Assembly (NCBI GenBank): GCA_963674555.1
Contig: OY771429.1
Coordinates: forward strand, 682,001-746,000
Reading direction: 5' to 3'
Length of the DNA stretch: 64,000 nucleotides
From: JBGMEA01 sp963674555
GTDB lineage: Bacteria > Bacillota > Clostridia > Eubacteriales > Anaerofustaceae
Shown here: positions 54,203 to 64,000 of the stretch, piece by piece
How the letters are laid out: every line of letters starts with the position of its first letter
Numbering within the stretch: position 1 is the stretch's first letter
Program-made: the position numbers and the translations under genes
Notes under the pieces: generated by a model
Database searches by the model: none
What the model was told of the DNA's origin: nothing
What the model saw: the letters and a program-made list of their open reading frames with translations, nothing else

Positions 54203-54224
54203 AATCGCAATAAATGCGATTTGG
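54203..54224 (-). terminator. Terminator of the defence-gene transcript
   Basis: AAATCGCA-ATAAA-TGCGATTT forms the stem; T7 follows on the minus strand. It lies about 300 bases after the STAND gene. The rest of 54134-54528 shows no gene. Confidence 0.75.
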
Positions 54225-54528
54225 ATAATATTTCTCTATGAATTTTGTGTATATAACATATGTTTCATTCATGTTAAATGAGAACTCAACTAGTCCTATA
54301 AAGATACATCGTTCAACATTCTGTTAAACAGCTCTTTAACGATTGCTTGAGATTATTAATAGACATAATTAAAATTATCATTTTCTTTCTTAAATGAACA
54401 AATTTTATGTGAATATGATTTACATAAATCCTCAGCTACTACTCCACCAAAGATACTAAATGTATTATTATTCTAGCATCACAAATCAACCACTACTAAT
54501 TTAAATACACTGACGACTATCTATAAAT

Positions 54529-57500
54529 TTATCCGCCAAAAATCAAATCACATTTACTATAATAATATGGATTAAGTCCAATTTTACTTACTAACTTATC
54601 AAAAATTTCTTCTTTAATAAGAAGCTGGCTCCCTCTTAATACGGGTGTTCTTTCCTGTTCACCCATTAAATTTTTATATGTACACCAGTTTTGGTACTTA
54701 AGCACACAATTCCCATCAAAATCTATTCCAATCAACCCATTGTCTGCACTTGTCATTCTTATTTCTAATAAACTAAGAACTTCAAATGTAAGTGCTAAAT
54801 AATCATATCGATAATATGTCAAAAATGGGTCATATCCCATCACTGCGTCCGTAAAAATAACGGCCTGTTTTCCCTTAAGCGCCATTGGCCTGTACATATG
54901 TTTAGGATAAATATGATCAAGAACAGAACCTCTATAGGAATCATGATATAAAGGCAGTCTTTTATTTTCACCGAAACCCATAGCAGAATAAGCCTGGCGG
55001 ATCTTACAGTTATCGCCAATGCCCCCAGCTCTCCATAAATCTTTCGTGTACATATATTCTCGTTCAATATGTGCTAATCGGATCCAGTCTTTCTCATCTA
55101 TACTAGATACGCTATCATTTACATCCACTGGATGTGGAATTCCATTAGGTCTTACTATTACTGAATTACTAATTGCATTTAGCAGGAAAACATCTTCTCT
55201 AATGCTATGGTAAAAATATTCTTTATCTTCAAGAATTCTTAATTTTGAAACATTCTCCTTCTTTTCAGTACAATACAAATTATTGATGACCGCATTACCA
55301 ATGGCCTTTATATAATCGCTATGAATCTGGATATTATCCTTCAAAAGACTAGATTTGTCATCCAAATATATGTCAGACAAATATCTCCTATTGCTTTCAC
55401 TCTGAATCTCTTTGAAGAATCCTAGGATATAATCATCAACCACTACACCTCTATCTTCAAGCAATTTATACCTAGAATCTATACTTTTAAAGCTATGCAA
55501 AATAAAATTATTAAAATCTTGATCAGTAGAGTCAACTTCAGGCTTTACTCTTTGCTCAATCTCACTTTTTAACATGAACTGTAATAGGAACCCATCATCT
55601 CCACGTGCAGTGATACAAATATAATCATCAAGATTCACTAATTTATACTTCTCTCTTTCCTCATGAGAGTACATATCTTCAACTAATTGAATCAACATAA
55701 CAATGCTCAAATTAATGTACTCAGAATGATTCGCCAAAACCCGCTTAAAGGGTTTTATAAACATACTTCTCTCTGTATTTCTTGTAAGCAGTGTTTCAAG
55801 AGAAGCAAAAACTAATTTATGAATATCTGCCGTTCCATAACGCAACCTCGTTAATAACACATGAAACAACAATTCTTCAATGCAATATCCTTCAAATCTC
55901 CTCTCAATTTCTTCCCACTCAATCTGTACTCTGCAACTCAAGCGTAAATCAATAACATCATAAACTATATCCCACAATACTAAAACTTCTTCTTTCCACT
56001 CATCAAGGTGCGACAGTATTTTTATTATGCTTTCCGATATCTCGTTAACACCTTCGAAAGGTTTAAACATACTCCCAAAATACTCAAAGTATAAATCAAC
56101 AGTCAACCTTCTATCTAAATCATAAGCCTTCGAGAAAAATTCATAACTATTATATTTATGATACCGACTATCCTTTTTAATAAGATAGATTCGCAGATTG
56201 AGATACGCCTTTACACCATCTATAATTTCATCCATTCTCCCTATACAGATCACTTTTTCTTGAATATCCGAATATTTTCTAGATACAGGACTTTCAAAAG
56301 CAAAATCAATAAGTTGATTAATAGCTAACATCACTTCTTGCGACATTTCTTTTATATTTTTTAGATATACCTTGACAGCATTGTTTACTTCTTCAGAATA
56401 CCCATATGATTTCATAAATCCAAAGACTTCATATATGTTTTTCTCATCTATGCCTTTACCGCTAAACGTTTCTGTGCTTTGGGTATGATTATCTTTATCG
56501 GTAAAAGCTTGCACTGAATACTTTTCTGCTTCAAGCAAATTACAATCAATATCATATTTATTGCATAAAGATGAAACAGTTTCTATAAACTGCTCTTCAA
56601 CTTCATATGCATCTGCATCATCATTAAATTTAAATTTACTGATCAGATCAACAACGGATGTTCTCGCCAGGAGCACCTCTTTATCTTTGTCCAACACAGC
56701 AATATTATTGAGATAAGCCTGTATGAAATCACTACTACTTTTATTAGGCATAGACTTAAACAGGGCGTTTCCGATTCTTGAGTGCCTAGGTGTTAGCCAA
56801 TCAGTAAGTATAGTTTCTAGTGTATTCTCGCAAATCCAAGAATGTTTATAAATCTCCGAATCTGCTATGAATTTCTTCAATGCTAGTTCAGGATCATATT
56901 TGCATAATAATTGTGACCACTCATTCTCATAGTCACTTGTTTCTTTTCCATCAGTTTGTCTTACTGCTGCTACTGACATTGCACCTAATTGCTTTATACA
57001 CCTTTTGCCTTTTTGGGAATCTATGCTGTAGATATCTTCAACCGTGTCCATTAGCCTACTTAGAGTTCTGTCCCTACGTTGACCATATGACATTATCATT
57101 TTTATAGCATTGCGAAATTCATTGACTCCCTGCCGCTCATGTCTATTCTTATACAGAAATATAGATTTCTGCAAATAATAATCAGCTAAATCCATATGTA
57201 TTCTACTTGTTTTTTGTTCTTCAGTCACATCACCAAAATGCTTTAACACAAAGCTATAGTTTTCTTCATTCGAAATTTCAGAAACGAGTTCAAATAATTT
57301 ATCAGTCGTTAATGGACCCATCATTGCATTTTGTAAAGTGACAAATGTATCATTTGAAGATTCAACAATTATACTAAGGATTTTTTCCCATTCACTCTTG
57401 CATAAAATAGCATTCCGTAATGGTTTCTGGATAGTATCATAAATTTCTTGTCTCAAACCATACAGATCCATGGTGCGTATACCATGATTTGCTACCGCTG

Positions 57501-60330
57501 TTACACGATTTAAATTCGAATAAAGTTGCACTAATTTATTTCCGTTGATTTCACTTTCGCTCTCAAGTGCACAGGCTTGAAAAACAAAGATAATCCAATT
57601 GTGAAACCAACTTAAATCAGTAATTTCTTCAATCAATTCATCTACATCACAAGAATATACTTTATAAATCTTCATAGCATTTGCGACCAAGTATTTAATT
57701 TTACTTTCTGTATTATCACTATAAATGCTATCTGCTGTTTTCACTGTATTGAAAATATCTTTTATATATTCTTCATTTAAATCTTCTTGATCAGTCCCCT
57801 CTATCAACCCTCGCCATTGTTCCATTAATTCCATATCTGTAAGAAGCGAAATGAGTTCCTCTAACCTGTTTCGATGGATGTACTCGTTTAGTACAATTTT
57901 CATATATTCTTTATATCCACTATGGGTTGCGTAGCGAATGACATAGTCTTCATTCCTATTCATATCAATCGCTGCAGCAGTTAAATATTTTAGTTCTTCT
58001 GTTCGTTCATCCGCATTAAGGGTTTTGCGAGAATTACTATTTTCTATCATTCCATTAATATATGTTTTCCATGGTGGAATAACAAAGTTATATGAGCAAG
58101 AGTAACAAACTTTCAATCCTTCCTTAAAAGGCATATTTGCTTTTCCTTCATAGATAAGCATTGTACATAACCATTGAAATCCATGTATTTGTCCAACGCA
58201 CTTTAAGTATTTTTCAGCATATATTTCATAGTAGAACTCTGCATTCAATACAATACTAGATAGCTCTGAAAGTAACACTAATTTTGAAAATGATTTTTTC
58301 TTAGTCGCCGCTTTTACAATATAATCTGAGTTTTTCTTTATAACATCAAATCCATAACCTCTAAAGAAACTTTCGTTAATAAACTCTACATTTGCATATT
58401 TCAATAGACTATCATACTGACCAGATTCATATAACAGCCGGAATAAATTGTTGAACGCCTTAATATTACTATATACACCTGTACTCTCAAGCCACATAAT
58501 AAGATCTTTGTATATATTGTCATAAATCGAGAGCCCATTCCTGTCAAGCAATTCAAGTATATATCGCCGAAAACTTTCATGATAAATTATGAATCCACCA
58601 TTTACGGCACTCTCTTTAAGTATGCTGCGTAATAACTTTATTCTTTTTTCTACGTAACTACCTAAACCAGTTATAGCCTTCAGTTCTTCAATATTCAAAT
58701 AGAAAGCGGCTCCAGACAGTACATAAACTACTTTATGGTCTTCATCAATCTGTTTTAACAAATAGTCGTAGTAATTTTTTAGATCATCATTATAATCCGG
58801 GATGGAAGAAAGAGTATACTCCCATGAATCCAGAACACTGGATTTTGAAAGTTCATTGACCAGATAAGTAACGTACAGAGGGTTACCATTGCTCTTAGTT
58901 AACAAATAACTACTTAATGATTCCGCACATATTTTTTCACACCTACCAATACCTCTAATTTCAAGATATTTACCAATTGTATTTACATCCCAGTTTTTAA
59001 TTTCAGTGAGCGTATAGTTTTGTTCACATAATTCTAAAACTTCTGAAACTGGTTGCGATACAACGACAATTTTCACGTTTGCAGGCACATTCATTCTCTT
59101 GATTATCTCTATGATGTCAGTTTTATTTGTCCCAACAGTAGATTCATGTGAAGATTTGATCCTTTCTATATGATCAAGCCCATCTATTATTAAAACAATT
59201 TCTTTATCAATGCTATCAATTAATAGTTGAAGTTCGCTTTCGTCAATACCAAACCTAGATGTCTTTCTATCCTTTAACTCTGGATAAGCGAGCATAATAT
59301 CATTAATTAAATTTGCCATGAATATATTGGAAGTGACCCTGCCTGTATAAAATATATCATCCAAATTTGTATAGCAATAATGCCTGGCAAATAAAATATC
59401 TTGTGATTTAAGGTATTCGATAAAATTAGTAACAAACCATGATTTTCCTGATCCTGGTTCACCGATTAAAATCGTCTTTTCGTTATTACAGATTTCTGAG
59501 TAAAACTTCTTAAAATCATTTTCGTCATAGATATTACTGCTTAAATCAACAGGAAACAATTGCTCTATATTTCCATAACCAACAACCAAACCCAAGGCAC
59601 TAACTATTTGATCCGTTTTTAATGTCCGCTGATTAGCTCTTGCATTTTTAACTATATTCATCAGTTTCAGAAGAATACCATCTGGAGAAATTTCATGGTT
59701 AGGATAAATACCTACGCCAATTTCTTTTAAACAATCGATCGTAATCTGTTCCAGGTCACCTTTATTTATGATATCTAAACTTGCTTTTGGTAGACCGAGC
59801 TCTATTTTTAAATCCTGAAGAAAATTATTAAAATTATTTCTATCGATATTTATTGCATTATTTCTTAACCGTCTCCAAGAACTTTTGGGAAGTTCTTCCT
59901 TCGTAGACCAAATATTTTCGATCTTAATCCGGTATTGTTTTACACTTGGGAATTTAAAATCGTTGCTTACTCCTATCTCTTCCAAAAAGTCAATATCATC
60001 ATCATAATCCCATGCAAGAAGTATTTTTATCGATATATTTCTATCTTGTTCCAATTTCTTCCAGGAATTGTACAGCACATCTAAAGCAAGATCGTATTTA
60101 ATAGTTGAAAAATCCCTTTTTGCTATTATTTTATCTTCACTATATTTGATCTGTCGTTTAATAATCTCATTATTATTTACAATAGTAAGATCATCAAATT
60201 TATCATCAGCATATTCCTTAGTATCAACCTTAAACTCTGAAGTATTTCCTTTAAGAATATCTTTAATAATAAAATATGAAGTTACTAAATCTTGGTATTC
60301 ATATCCTTTATGTGCATCTGACAAAGTCAT
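54529..60330 (-). CDS. Avs-like STAND NTPase with predicted N-terminal PD-(D/E)XK nuclease
   Basis: 1,933 residues, ATG 60330 behind GAGGAGG. Residues 9-62 look like a Cap4/DUF4297 nuclease: GYEYQDLVTSYF, then acidic F-D46-D47-L and Q60-I-K62 as the QxK end. Residues about 285-300 are Walker A (LIGEPGSGKSWF), 378-387 Walker B (IVLIIDGLDH), followed by a STAND-type VVVSQP sensor region. The remaining 1,400 residues are helical and repeat-like, as in the target-sensing part of Avs proteins. It would detect a phage protein and cleave DNA. Exact Avs type cannot be decided here. It forms a block with the Gabija-like pair. Confidence 0.75.
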   Translation of the reverse strand: MTLSDAHKGYEYQDLVTSYFIIKDILKGNTSEFKVDTKEYADDKFDDLTIVNNNEIIKRQIKYSEDKIIAKRDFSTIKYDLALDVLYNSWKKLEQDRNISIKILLAWDYDDDIDFLEEIGVSNDFKFPSVKQYRIKIENIWSTKEELPKSSWRRLRNNAINIDRNNFNNFLQDLKIELGLPKASLDIINKGDLEQITIDCLKEIGVGIYPNHEISPDGILLKLMNIVKNARANQRTLKTDQIVSALGLVVGYGNIEQLFPVDLSSNIYDENDFKKFYSEICNNEKTILIGEPGSGKSWFVTNFIEYLKSQDILFARHYCYTNLDDIFYTGRVTSNIFMANLINDIMLAYPELKDRKTSRFGIDESELQLLIDSIDKEIVLIIDGLDHIERIKSSHESTVGTNKTDIIEIIKRMNVPANVKIVVVSQPVSEVLELCEQNYTLTEIKNWDVNTIGKYLEIRGIGRCEKICAESLSSYLLTKSNGNPLYVTYLVNELSKSSVLDSWEYTLSSIPDYNDDLKNYYDYLLKQIDEDHKVVYVLSGAAFYLNIEELKAITGLGSYVEKRIKLLRSILKESAVNGGFIIYHESFRRYILELLDRNGLSIYDNIYKDLIMWLESTGVYSNIKAFNNLFRLLYESGQYDSLLKYANVEFINESFFRGYGFDVIKKNSDYIVKAATKKKSFSKLVLLSELSSIVLNAEFYYEIYAEKYLKCVGQIHGFQWLCTMLIYEGKANMPFKEGLKVCYSCSYNFVIPPWKTYINGMIENSNSRKTLNADERTEELKYLTAAAIDMNRNEDYVIRYATHSGYKEYMKIVLNEYIHRNRLEELISLLTDMELMEQWRGLIEGTDQEDLNEEYIKDIFNTVKTADSIYSDNTESKIKYLVANAMKIYKVYSCDVDELIEEITDLSWFHNWIIFVFQACALESESEINGNKLVQLYSNLNRVTAVANHGIRTMDLYGLRQEIYDTIQKPLRNAILCKSEWEKILSIIVESSNDTFVTLQNAMMGPLTTDKLFELVSEISNEENYSFVLKHFGDVTEEQKTSRIHMDLADYYLQKSIFLYKNRHERQGVNEFRNAIKMIMSYGQRRDRTLSRLMDTVEDIYSIDSQKGKRCIKQLGAMSVAAVRQTDGKETSDYENEWSQLLCKYDPELALKKFIADSEIYKHSWICENTLETILTDWLTPRHSRIGNALFKSMPNKSSSDFIQAYLNNIAVLDKDKEVLLARTSVVDLISKFKFNDDADAYEVEEQFIETVSSLCNKYDIDCNLLEAEKYSVQAFTDKDNHTQSTETFSGKGIDEKNIYEVFGFMKSYGYSEEVNNAVKVYLKNIKEMSQEVMLAINQLIDFAFESPVSRKYSDIQEKVICIGRMDEIIDGVKAYLNLRIYLIKKDSRYHKYNSYEFFSKAYDLDRRLTVDLYFEYFGSMFKPFEGVNEISESIIKILSHLDEWKEEVLVLWDIVYDVIDLRLSCRVQIEWEEIERRFEGYCIEELLFHVLLTRLRYGTADIHKLVFASLETLLTRNTERSMFIKPFKRVLANHSEYINLSIVMLIQLVEDMYSHEEREKYKLVNLDDYICITARGDDGFLLQFMLKSEIEQRVKPEVDSTDQDFNNFILHSFKSIDSRYKLLEDRGVVVDDYILGFFKEIQSESNRRYLSDIYLDDKSSLLKDNIQIHSDYIKAIGNAVINNLYCTEKKENVSKLRILEDKEYFYHSIREDVFLLNAISNSVIVRPNGIPHPVDVNDSVSSIDEKDWIRLAHIEREYMYTKDLWRAGGIGDNCKIRQAYSAMGFGENKRLPLYHDSYRGSVLDHIYPKHMYRPMALKGKQAVIFTDAVMGYDPFLTYYRYDYLALTFEVLSLLEIRMTSADNGLIGIDFDGNCVLKYQNWCTYKNLMGEQERTPVLRGSQLLIKEEIFDKLVSKIGLNPYYYSKCDLIFGG

Positions 60331-60489
60331 ACAATTTCCTCCTCTTATTTATTCATAAAAGAAATTATATCTAAAAACTTTTCTGTATTATCTGACAATC
60401 TACTAAAATGCAGAATGTTCATATGTATGCTTAGAATTTATAATTATGGAAGACTTCAAACAATACCATTCTCACAAGTTCGAGGGTTT

Positions 60490-62415
60490 TTAAAGATCAA
60501 GATCAATGCAATTGTCCTTTCCAAATAAGCTTTCTGCACCATCAAGAACACCTGGCGTTGGGTCTGGATAAAAAACCACCAAATTTTCTTTAGCTCTCGT
60601 ACAACAAACATAAAAAAGTTTTTTTGTTCTTGATAAAATACTCGGGTAATTTATTTGCCTTGCTCGAGTTAATTCTTGAAAAATTCCAGAATCAAATAAA
60701 TACTCAAAATTATAGTTTGACCATCCTCCATTATGAAGGATAATAAGAACATTATCAAATTCCAATCCTTTAATCTTGTGTTGTGTTGAAAGAGGAACAT
60801 ATCCTTCAAGATACATGTAAAGTTTCTGAAATTCTTTAAATGGGATATCTTTCATTCGCCAATAAAGATATTCATTTTCCTCAATAAATTTTAGAAAATA
60901 ATCATCTTTTATACAAAGTTTAGAGACATCCGCATAATCAATCACGTCTTTTATTGTTTTATCTTCCAAAGTGCAAATTTTTTTAATGGCATCCCTAAGC
61001 ACTCGTTTATCTGCAATGCTATTGATTCTAAAGGATGTTTTTTGAATAAGTTCATTATATTGATTATTGTGATATAGAGAGATTATTTCTTGAATTTTAA
61101 AAAGATGCTGTATTAATCTATCTCGTTTTGGCTCACGAATAGTAGTGCCATCTACTATAATTTTATCATCAAGAAGATTGTCTTTATCGAGATATATCTT
61201 TTGGACTTTTGAGTATGACCAATCTTTCACATACTCATATAATCTTTTTGACAAAGCGTCTTCAAGAAAAACATCTCTCCTCTGCCTTCCTTTACGAGCT
61301 CCAGTTTTGTAAATCCAATCCATAGAATTTATTACAGACTCAAAAGTATCTTCGGTATTCAAATCAAAATCACGTTTCTTTGCTTCAGTCTTGAAATCTC
61401 TCTTAAATTTTGCAATAGGATCGGCATCATATATAGCCATTAATTGCGCAAACCCCGCTTCATTTGCGATCAGATTGTGAGTCAATCTCAGTTCCTTAGT
61501 TTTTTTTGCATCTGAAAAGTCCCAATCACTGCACCAAGAAGATGATTTTACATTTTCTAGATTAAAAGTTTTAGAGTAAAGAAACTTGATGCTTCCTGCT
61601 TTTACAGCGCCATCCTTCATGTTCGGCGCAGAACTATCGCCTGAGGGCTTCTGCTCTAGACCATCAGTTCTTAACTGGTTGGCAAGATAGATCACGGCAA
61701 AGGGATTTCTCCGGTTTTGCTGTTTTTCAATTTTTGCAACTTTTCCGTTAAACACAAATGAATCAATATCGCCAACCGTAGCGTCATAAATCGACTGCAT
61801 TGAATCTCCAAAAAAACCTATAATGTTTTTCTTCGATCTTCCAGCCAAAAAAGAAAGCAGAATCTCTATCACCAGTGGTGAAGTATCTTGATACTCATCG
61901 ACAAAAATAAATTGGAAGCTATCTATAAGTAGGTCACAAAGTCGTCGGTATTTACTGTACATTTTGTGCGCCAAAATGATTACTTCATCATGAGAAATTT
62001 CTCCTCTGTCTAACCTAACATATTCTTTATATTGAATACCGTCAGGAAATTCGTTAAAAAACACTTCATCTGCTTTGGGATTCTTAATAGAACTATCTGG
62101 GTCGTTAATAAGTTCAATTAATGTTTTCTTCATTTCTTCCTGAAATGGCACTATAGTTTCCCATAAAAAATCATGGATTGTAGAGACCTTTAAATTTTTA
62201 GTTTTTGCCCGGTTCCGAATTTCAATGGCCGCAGCATTGGTGAAGGTGATGCACGCAACTCGGGAAGTAGGATAATCTGAAACAATCTCCTTCAATATTT
62301 GCACTAAAGAATATGTTTTCCCGCTACCCGCACCGCCGCTAAGAAGGAAATTGCTTCCTGAACGGATACAATCCATAATTTCTAAAATTTCGTTCCCAAG
62401 TCGTTCCTTAGCCAT
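60490..62415 (-). CDS. UvrD/Rep-family helicase, Gabija GajB-like
   Basis: 641 residues from ATG 62415, which has AAAGGAGGGATTGTT; 12 upstream codons lack a site. Superfamily 1 helicase motifs: GGAGSGKTYSLVQIL (I), ACITFTNAAAIEIRNRA (Ia), FIFVDEYQDTSPLVIEI (II), IIGFFGDSMQSIYD (III), STQHKIKGLEFDNVLIIL (V), LFYVCCTRAKENLVVFY (VI). It overlaps the OLD-family nuclease gene by 34 bases. That pairing is the Gabija system (class 2 OLD with UvrD-like partner). Longer than the Bacillus GajB of about 494 residues. Confidence 0.85.
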   Translation of the reverse strand: MAKERLGNEILEIMDCIRSGSNFLLSGGAGSGKTYSLVQILKEIVSDYPTSRVACITFTNAAAIEIRNRAKTKNLKVSTIHDFLWETIVPFQEEMKKTLIELINDPDSSIKNPKADEVFFNEFPDGIQYKEYVRLDRGEISHDEVIILAHKMYSKYRRLCDLLIDSFQFIFVDEYQDTSPLVIEILLSFLAGRSKKNIIGFFGDSMQSIYDATVGDIDSFVFNGKVAKIEKQQNRRNPFAVIYLANQLRTDGLEQKPSGDSSAPNMKDGAVKAGSIKFLYSKTFNLENVKSSSWCSDWDFSDAKKTKELRLTHNLIANEAGFAQLMAIYDADPIAKFKRDFKTEAKKRDFDLNTEDTFESVINSMDWIYKTGARKGRQRRDVFLEDALSKRLYEYVKDWSYSKVQKIYLDKDNLLDDKIIVDGTTIREPKRDRLIQHLFKIQEIISLYHNNQYNELIQKTSFRINSIADKRVLRDAIKKICTLEDKTIKDVIDYADVSKLCIKDDYFLKFIEENEYLYWRMKDIPFKEFQKLYMYLEGYVPLSTQHKIKGLEFDNVLIILHNGGWSNYNFEYLFDSGIFQELTRARQINYPSILSRTKKLFYVCCTRAKENLVVFYPDPTPGVLDGAESLFGKDNCIDLDL

Positions 62416-64000
62416 AACAATCCCTCCTTTATATACGATGGTGTTTCCCAATTAGAGTATGAGTGTTTTTCATTTTTCTTACTATTTAGTAACACATCCA
62501 AAGCAAATGATGCTTTACTGTCAATACATTTTTCGGCTAGAAGATATGGGTCAAATTGATATTCTCCCTCCTCCGATTTTTGATCAAACATACCTTTATT
62601 TTTTAGGCTTATAAATGCATTCAGATTATTTATTATGAATGATCGATTAATTTGAAAGAAAGAATCCTCGAAACTACGTGGGTAATAATCATCTGTTCCT
62701 TTGATTTGGTAAATCAGCATTAAATCTCCAGTTTGATTTACAACCCATTTCTCATCCAACTTTATTAAAACCTTATTCTCGTACTGCATGTCTGTAAAAA
62801 ACTTAAGCTGTGTACAACCCTTATATTGAGATAATGGAACTTTATAATAATGCTTTAGGGCACCATTTGTTATATGTGTTCCGGCGTCTATTGGACAAGC
62901 TTCAATAACTAGTCTTTCTACGCCATTTTTGTCAATCTTTTTAACTTGTTTCCCCGCATCAATATCGGTAATTATTAATGTCTTGATTCCAATAAATGAT
63001 AAGAATTTATCGAATATTTGTGAATAGGCACCACTTTCTATCAGTGATATATTCTGTGAGAGCAATGGTGCTTGACTGCTGTCATTTTCTTCTTCATCAA
63101 TCTTTTTCATCATTGCAGGAAGAAGTATACGCTCAGTCTCTCCTTCATATAAAATAGCCTTATCAGCAAAGAAAATTTCGGCATAATTCAAAGTAAGATA
63201 TTGCTTCAAGAATTTAAAATGATTGTTTTGAGGCTCTTTTTCGTTTTTGTATGCGATTTCCAAGTCTTTTAAATTCTTCGAAATAGCACTAGATGGTGTT
63301 TCACGTTGAAAATATTTGATATCGTCAAAATCACATTCTGCAACAATATGTGCTGAATGTGTTGTAATGACTGTCTGTAAATCAAATCTCTTTTTACCAT
63401 CTATCCCAGAAGATCCCTCTTTCAATAGGCTCTTAATGTTCTTAATGAAAATATACTGCATTTGAGGGTGTGTATAAGCTTCAGGTTCCTCAATAAATAA
63501 AAGATTAACGTCTGCGGGGATTGCTGCTGAATCTTTGTCTTTTCGGAATTCGCTCAATAAAGTTTCTATCTCAATGATCATGCTAATTAAATTTAAGTAA
63601 CCCAACCCATTATAGCTTTCCGGTAATTGATAATTATCTGCTTCATAAACAACCGTTGTATTTCCTTTTAACAATTGCTGCTGACTAAGCGTTGAAATAA
63701 ATTTTACAATGGTTTCATTTTCTCTAATTCCCCCAAATTTTTTTACCTTTTTGATTACATTATCAAAAAGTCCTTGATAAATCTCAGTTAGCGAAATATC
63801 AGTTTCTAGTAAAGCATCTTCAAATTTCTGGATTGTTGGATCTTGCTCGTTAGATTTTGTTTTTTCATAATATTTCCCTGACAAACTAGACAATGTTTCA
63901 TTATTTTCCTTGTTTTCAGTGCTCCTACGAGCACCAATATATTTGAAAGAGAGAATTTTGCTGACATCAAGAGGAGATGTTGTATCAAAAAGTTTGTATT
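62382..64000 (-). CDS. OLD-family ATPase-TOPRIM nuclease, Gabija GajA-like (5' end outside window)
   Basis: At least 539 residues; the frame is open to the window edge, so the N-terminus with Walker A is missing. Seen: DVSKILSFKYIGARRSTENKE, Walker B-type VNLLFIEEPEAYTHPQMQYIFIKNI, TTHSAHIVAECDF (D-loop/H-switch), then TOPRIM residues KAILYEGETERILLPAMMKK (catalytic Glu) and KTLIITDIDAG (DxD). This is the class 2 OLD architecture. It nicks DNA when nucleotide falls in infected cells, with GajB as partner. A TTG at 63893 is not the real start. Confidence 0.85.
   Translation of the reverse strand, partial: YKLFDTTSPLDVSKILSFKYIGARRSTENKENNETLSSLSGKYYEKTKSNEQDPTIQKFEDALLETDISLTEIYQGLFDNVIKKVKKFGGIRENETIVKFISTLSQQQLLKGNTTVVYEADNYQLPESYNGLGYLNLISMIIEIETLLSEFRKDKDSAAIPADVNLLFIEEPEAYTHPQMQYIFIKNIKSLLKEGSSGIDGKKRFDLQTVITTHSAHIVAECDFDDIKYFQRETPSSAISKNLKDLEIAYKNEKEPQNNHFKFLKQYLTLNYAEIFFADKAILYEGETERILLPAMMKKIDEEENDSSQAPLLSQNISLIESGAYSQIFDKFLSFIGIKTLIITDIDAGKQVKKIDKNGVERLVIEACPIDAGTHITNGALKHYYKVPLSQYKGCTQLKFFTDMQYENKVLIKLDEKWVVNQTGDLMLIYQIKGTDDYYPRSFEDSFFQINRSFIINNLNAFISLKNKGMFDQKSEEGEYQFDPYLLAEKCIDSKASFALDVLLNSKKNEKHSYSNWETPSYIKEGLLWLRNDLGTKF

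Noticed and set aside
62382..63893. TTG 63893 as the real start of the nuclease gene
   Set aside because: The frame stays open to the window edge with family-like sequence, so the gene is truncated, not short.

Overview
The window is AT-rich DNA from a Gram-positive anaerobe, most likely a Clostridia-type Bacillota. The grounds are strong AGGAGG-type ribosome sites, a lipobox on the solute-binding protein, a Gram-positive conjugation apparatus related to Tn1549 elements, and corrinoid methyltransferase genes of the kind found in acetogens and demethylating fermenters. I cannot name a species.

Layout. (1) 1-7.4 kb looks like core chromosome: a complete branched-chain amino acid ABC transporter operon (livJ-H-M-G-F), two paralogous membrane-anchored proteins of unknown function (the second with an in-frame TAG), and tRNA-Leu(CAA). 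(2) tRNA-Lys(CTT) at 7.5 kb marks the apparent left end of an integrative element: tyrosine integrase, excisionase, a structured RNA candidate and a sigma-like regulator follow directly. (3) 10-35 kb is a methyl-transfer island: an MttB-family methyltransferase without pyrrolysine, two corrinoid proteins, a methyltetrahydrofolate-corrinoid methyltransferase, five URO-D superfamily proteins, a broken DUF1638 gene, a CobW-type GTPase with a His-rich partner, several MFS carriers, a GPH carrier and three TetR paralogues. Several left-hand genes are frameshifted, mostly at homopolymers; the 24.8-34 kb part is intact. (4) 35.5-37.4 kb holds a MarR-MATE efflux pair. (5) 37.4-54.1 kb is a leftward conjugation module: M23 hydrolase, VirB4, an eight-repeat BIG2 surface protein, PrgI-like, TrbL/VirB6-like, Maff2-like, VirD4, relaxase, MobC, TOPRIM protein, Dam methylase and an ArdA-like protein, interrupted by a Fic protein and an antitoxin-like gene. 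(6) 54.5-64 kb is a defence block: a 1,933-residue STAND NTPase with a predicted nuclease domain, then a Gabija-like helicase and OLD nuclease pair, the latter cut by the window edge.

How it fits together. URO-D and MttB enzymes would pass methyl groups from imported methylated substrates to the corrinoid proteins, and the MtgA-like enzyme would pass them on to tetrahydrofolate. Seven island promoters share one design: TTGACA-like box, about 17 bp, -10 box, then a TTTAAG/CTTAAA palindrome. The three TetR paralogues keep the same recognition helix (NPGSI-YHF), so they probably read the same operator. If everything from the tRNA-Lys rightwards is one element, a conjugative element carries this catabolic island plus an anti-phage block. 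The right end is not in view, so that is inference.

Most unexpected signals: four conjugation genes appear to start at AUU or AUA behind good Shine-Dalgarno sites; two 320-bp repeats with a covarying stem flank a methyltransferase cassette; and a transporter gene has a triplicated ribosome site that encodes overlapping short leader ORFs.
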